Shown here: positions 61,747 through 64,000 of the stretch, in pieces
Layout: each line of letters begins with the position of its first letter
How positions within the stretch are numbered: position 1 is the first letter of the stretch
From: Pedobacter sp. KBW06
GTDB lineage: Bacteria > Bacteroidota > Bacteroidia > Sphingobacteriales > Sphingobacteriaceae
Direction of reading: 5' to 3'
Length of the DNA: 64,000 nt
Assembly (NCBI RefSeq): GCF_003852525.1
Contig: NZ_QAJL01000003.1
Location: 316,534-380,533 of the forward strand
The notes under the pieces: generated by a model
What the model was told of the DNA's origin: nothing
Seen by the model: only the letters and a program-made list of their open reading frames with translations
Database searches by the model: none
Made by a program: the position numbers and the translations under genes

Positions 61747-62457
61747 CTAGTTTACTTTCTCCAGCTTAGCAGCACCTGATTTTTTCTCATCCACATTCTT
61801 TGGATTTCCTTTATAATAAATTTCACTCGATCCAGAGGTCTTCACTTTCAAATCGTTCAATACATTGATATTGGCTTTTCCTGTTCCATCCACAGTGATG
61901 TCATAGATGCCTGCCACAAAGTCAAAGGCTTCCACTTTAGAGGTTCCGCTGGTTTTTAACACATGGGTTCCGGTCTGACCACTCAAAGTCAGCTTACCTA
62001 CACCGTCAATTTTCGTGGTCACCTTACTGGCACTGATGTTTAATTTCACGTCAGAACTTCCACTCAGGTCCATTTTAAGGTCTTTTACGTATACAGGCCC
62101 TTCACCAATTACCCGCACCATTCCACTGGTATTCAGCTCCGTCAACTCACCAATCCCTGCATAAACCACAACAGAATCTGTTCCGCAATAGCTGCCATCT
62201 TCCAGTTTCAGCTCCAGTTCAGATCCGCTTACCCTCGACCTGATGTGGCCCATCACATTTGAATCTGCCTGAATCTTCACATTGTAGGTACTGTCCTGGG
62301 TCAAAACCAACTTAATTGTTCCGCTCACTTTGATTTTATCATAGCTTTTCAGCTCGACCACTTTACTCGTCTGAATTCCGGAATCTTTCACACATTCAGC
62401 AGTACATCCCGCCAATAAAACAGGGAAAGCGAGCACAATAAGGTTTAATTTCTTCAT
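61747..62457 (-). CDS. DUF2807 adhesin-like lipoprotein
   Basis: About 236 aa. I start at the ATG at 62457, giving the lipoprotein signal MKKLNLIVLAFPVLLAGC; the in-frame extension to 62562 runs into recQ. The mature part has the repeated SGSSDVKLNIS / GVGKLTLSG / GTGKANINV turns of DUF2807 (head GIN) proteins. It is related in kind to the gene at 21310-21960 but divergent. It lies 22 bp after recQ on the same strand, so it may be read together with it. Confidence 0.88.
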   Translation of the reverse strand: MKKLNLIVLAFPVLLAGCTAECVKDSGIQTSKVVELKSYDKIKVSGTIKLVLTQDSTYNVKIQADSNVMGHIRSRVSGSELELKLEDGSYCGTDSVVVYAGIGELTELNTSGMVRVIGEGPVYVKDLKMDLSGSSDVKLNISASKVTTKIDGVGKLTLSGQTGTHVLKTSGTSKVEAFDFVAGIYDITVDGTGKANINVLNDLKVKTSGSSEIYYKGNPKNVDEKKSGAAKLEKVN

Positions 62458-62479
62458 AGGTATATTGATTTGTTGCAAT

Positions 62480-64000
62480 TTAAAGATAATAGTTTTTACC
62501 GTCAGTTTTAATTTTTCCGGCATCCAGCAATTCGCGGATCCGCTCCAGCTTTTGATTTTCATTGCCGGATTTGAGGCCGGTCACCAGGTCTTCGATCGTT
62601 TGTGTCTGCGTTTGCAGGAGCTTCATCAGCTCAAAGTCGATGCGGTCCGACAACTGGTCGAGATCATCCTCCTTCTTTTCCGCCAGACAAACATCACAAA
62701 CGCCACATTTATCGGCATTAGGTTCATCGAAATACCTCAGCAACTGGACATTCCGGCATTCGGCATGTTCGGTATAGGCCAGCACCGCATTGATCTGATC
62801 CAATTGAATCTTTTTCCTCAGTTTGATGTATTTCACATCGATATCCATGTGGACAAAATCAACCCTGGGACGAATATATTGTAATTGCGGCTGGTCGGAC
62901 TGCGGCAAATACGACAGTAATCCCTGTTCTTCCAGGTTGCTGATCATCTTCTTTGCCGTACTAAAGGACAAGCCTACTTTTTTGGCGATTTCATTTTCCT
63001 CAATTTTCACATATTGATCAAATGCCCCTCCATAAGACCTTAAAATGGCCTTGATCAATGGATCGTATCCTGCATTTTCTATTTGAAAGCGGTACACATC
63101 CTCATGCGAAGCTATAAACAATACCCTTGAGGGCAAAAAAATGTTTTCCGACAAAGTCAGATAGCCATCATGTTCTAAAAATTTCAGGGCAGCCATCGTT
63201 TTGATGACCCCCACATTAAACCTTTTACAAAAATCTGCCAGGTCAAAATTAAAGGTCAGCCCTTCTCCGGCACCAAAAGCCAGCTGGAAATAATTACCGA
63301 GGTAATGGTATGTTTTTTTAATGTCTTCTACTGTTGGGAAATGATCCGCATACTTGGCCTTTAGAGCCATCTGGTCGGATTTATTGGCCAGCAATACCGC
63401 GTAGGCCTTTTGTTCATCCCTTCCGGCACGCCCCGCCTCCTGATAATAGGCTTCCAGGCTTTCCGGCAAATCCAGGTGCACCACAAAACGGACATCCGCT
63501 TTATCGATCCCCATTCCGAAGGCATTCGTAGCCACCATTACCCTGATCTTATTCTTTTTCCAATCTTCCTGTTTCCGGAAACGTTCTTCTCTAGGTATTC
63601 CCGCATGATAAAAATCCGCAGCAATCTGGTTTCTCATCAGGAAAGATGCCACTTCTGCGGTCTCTCTCCTATTCCGGACGTAGACCAGACCTGTCCCCTT
63701 CACATTCCTGACAATATCGATCAGTTTTTTATATTTATCTTCTTTATCCAGTACCACATAACTCAGGTTCTTACGTTCAAAACTCTGAACAAATACCTTG
63801 GGCGCGGTAAATTTTAATTTCTCGATAATGTCTGCACGTACAAATTGGGTTGCCGTAGCAGTAAGCGCCAATACCGGCACTTTAGGGTGGATCTCCCTGA
63901 TCTCTGCAATCTGCTGATAAGGAGGCCTAAAATCATACCCCCATTGCGAAATACAATGTGCCTCATCCACGGCAATCAGGTTCACATTCATATAAGAAAT
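62480..64000 (-). CDS. recQ: ATP-dependent DNA helicase RecQ (5' end outside window)
   Basis: 507 codons to the window edge; the frame stays open (…ISYMNVN) at 64000, so the N-terminus with the Walker A motif lies outside. Seen here: the DEAH box (AVDEAHCISQWGYDFRP), motif III (ALTATAT), the helicase C domain (VYVRNRRETAEVASFL, NAFGMGIDKADVRFVVH, QEAGRAGRDEQKA) and the RecQ zinc-binding Cys set (CRN..., KCGVCDVC, ~400-450). A winged-helix region is between. No HRDC domain is recognisable; the C-terminus is short. Confidence 0.95.
   Translation of the reverse strand: MSYMNVNLIAVDEAHCISQWGYDFRPPYQQIAEIREIHPKVPVLALTATATQFVRADIIEKLKFTAPKVFVQSFERKNLSYVVLDKEDKYKKLIDIVRNVKGTGLVYVRNRRETAEVASFLMRNQIAADFYHAGIPREERFRKQEDWKKNKIRVMVATNAFGMGIDKADVRFVVHLDLPESLEAYYQEAGRAGRDEQKAYAVLLANKSDQMALKAKYADHFPTVEDIKKTYHYLGNYFQLAFGAGEGLTFNFDLADFCKRFNVGVIKTMAALKFLEHDGYLTLSENIFLPSRVLFIASHEDVYRFQIENAGYDPLIKAILRSYGGAFDQYVKIEENEIAKKVGLSFSTAKKMISNLEEQGLLSYLPQSDQPQLQYIRPRVDFVHMDIDVKYIKLRKKIQLDQINAVLAYTEHAECRNVQLLRYFDEPNADKCGVCDVCLAEKKEDDLDQLSDRIDFELMKLLQTQTQTIEDLVTGLKSGNENQKLERIRELLDAGKIKTDGKNYYL

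Overview
The window looks like chromosomal DNA of a Bacteroidota bacterium, most probably Sphingobacteriaceae (Pedobacter-like). This is inferred from gene content and protein style: FecI/FecR pairs with an STN-domain partner, many lipoproteins with a C-K-K-D start, DUF2807 adhesin-like lipoproteins, a DUF6266 protein, an OmpA protein with thrombospondin type-3 repeats, and a BtuB/BtuG-type B12 locus behind a cobalamin riboswitch. No rRNA or tRNA gene, insertion sequence, integrase or CRISPR array was seen.

Layout. 0-6.2 kb: small envelope and hypothetical genes, a cold-shock protein, an NAD-dependent epimerase-like protein, a beta-CASP nuclease and a major OmpA porin. 6.2-12.1 kb: a minus-strand, seven-gene tellurium/stress (Ter) operon: HAD, PRTase, two TerD, TelA, an unknown protein and TerC. 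12.2-18.5 kb: an HMA-AraC regulator divergent from a Bcr/CflA drug exporter, two methyltransferase-like genes (one with a PRMT-style double-E loop), an ankyrin protein, a decayed AraC gene and a DUF6266-GNAT fusion. 18.5-27 kb: an exported adenosine deaminase, then a six-gene plus-strand operon in which an ECF sigma factor and FecR sit between two AGxxN-repeat surface proteins, with a DUF2807 lipoprotein and a sterol-desaturase/DUF4833 fusion. 26.9-29.6 kb: sirtuin, HTTM-family membrane protein with its small partner, and a small exported protein.

29.7-35.2 kb: a compact operon of ECF sigma factor, membrane anti-sigma-like TPR protein, subtilisin-like protease and an exported TPR-CHAT (caspase-like) protein. 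This is my leading candidate for an uncharacterised signalling or defence system. 35.5-44 kb: a cobalamin-riboswitch operon with BtuB, three BtuG-like propeller lipoproteins alternating with two paralogous surface lipoproteins, and a DUF6580 inner-membrane protein downstream. 44-47 kb: a class-A-like serine hydrolase and PPK2, separated by a ~320 bp foldback element, then a 35-bp perfect palindrome. 47-53 kb: a class A PBP and a peptidase/TolB/beta-barrel fusion. 53-56 kb: a GIY-YIG protein, a LexA-like XRE-S24 repressor and bioF-bioD. 56-64 kb: the thrS-infC-rpmI-rplT translation operon (infC starting at TTG), a CCG-type Fe-S protein, a UMF1-type MFS permease, a second DUF2807 lipoprotein, and the 3' part of recQ running off the window end.

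All assignments come from reading the translated sequences. No database search was run, so family names rest on motif recognition.
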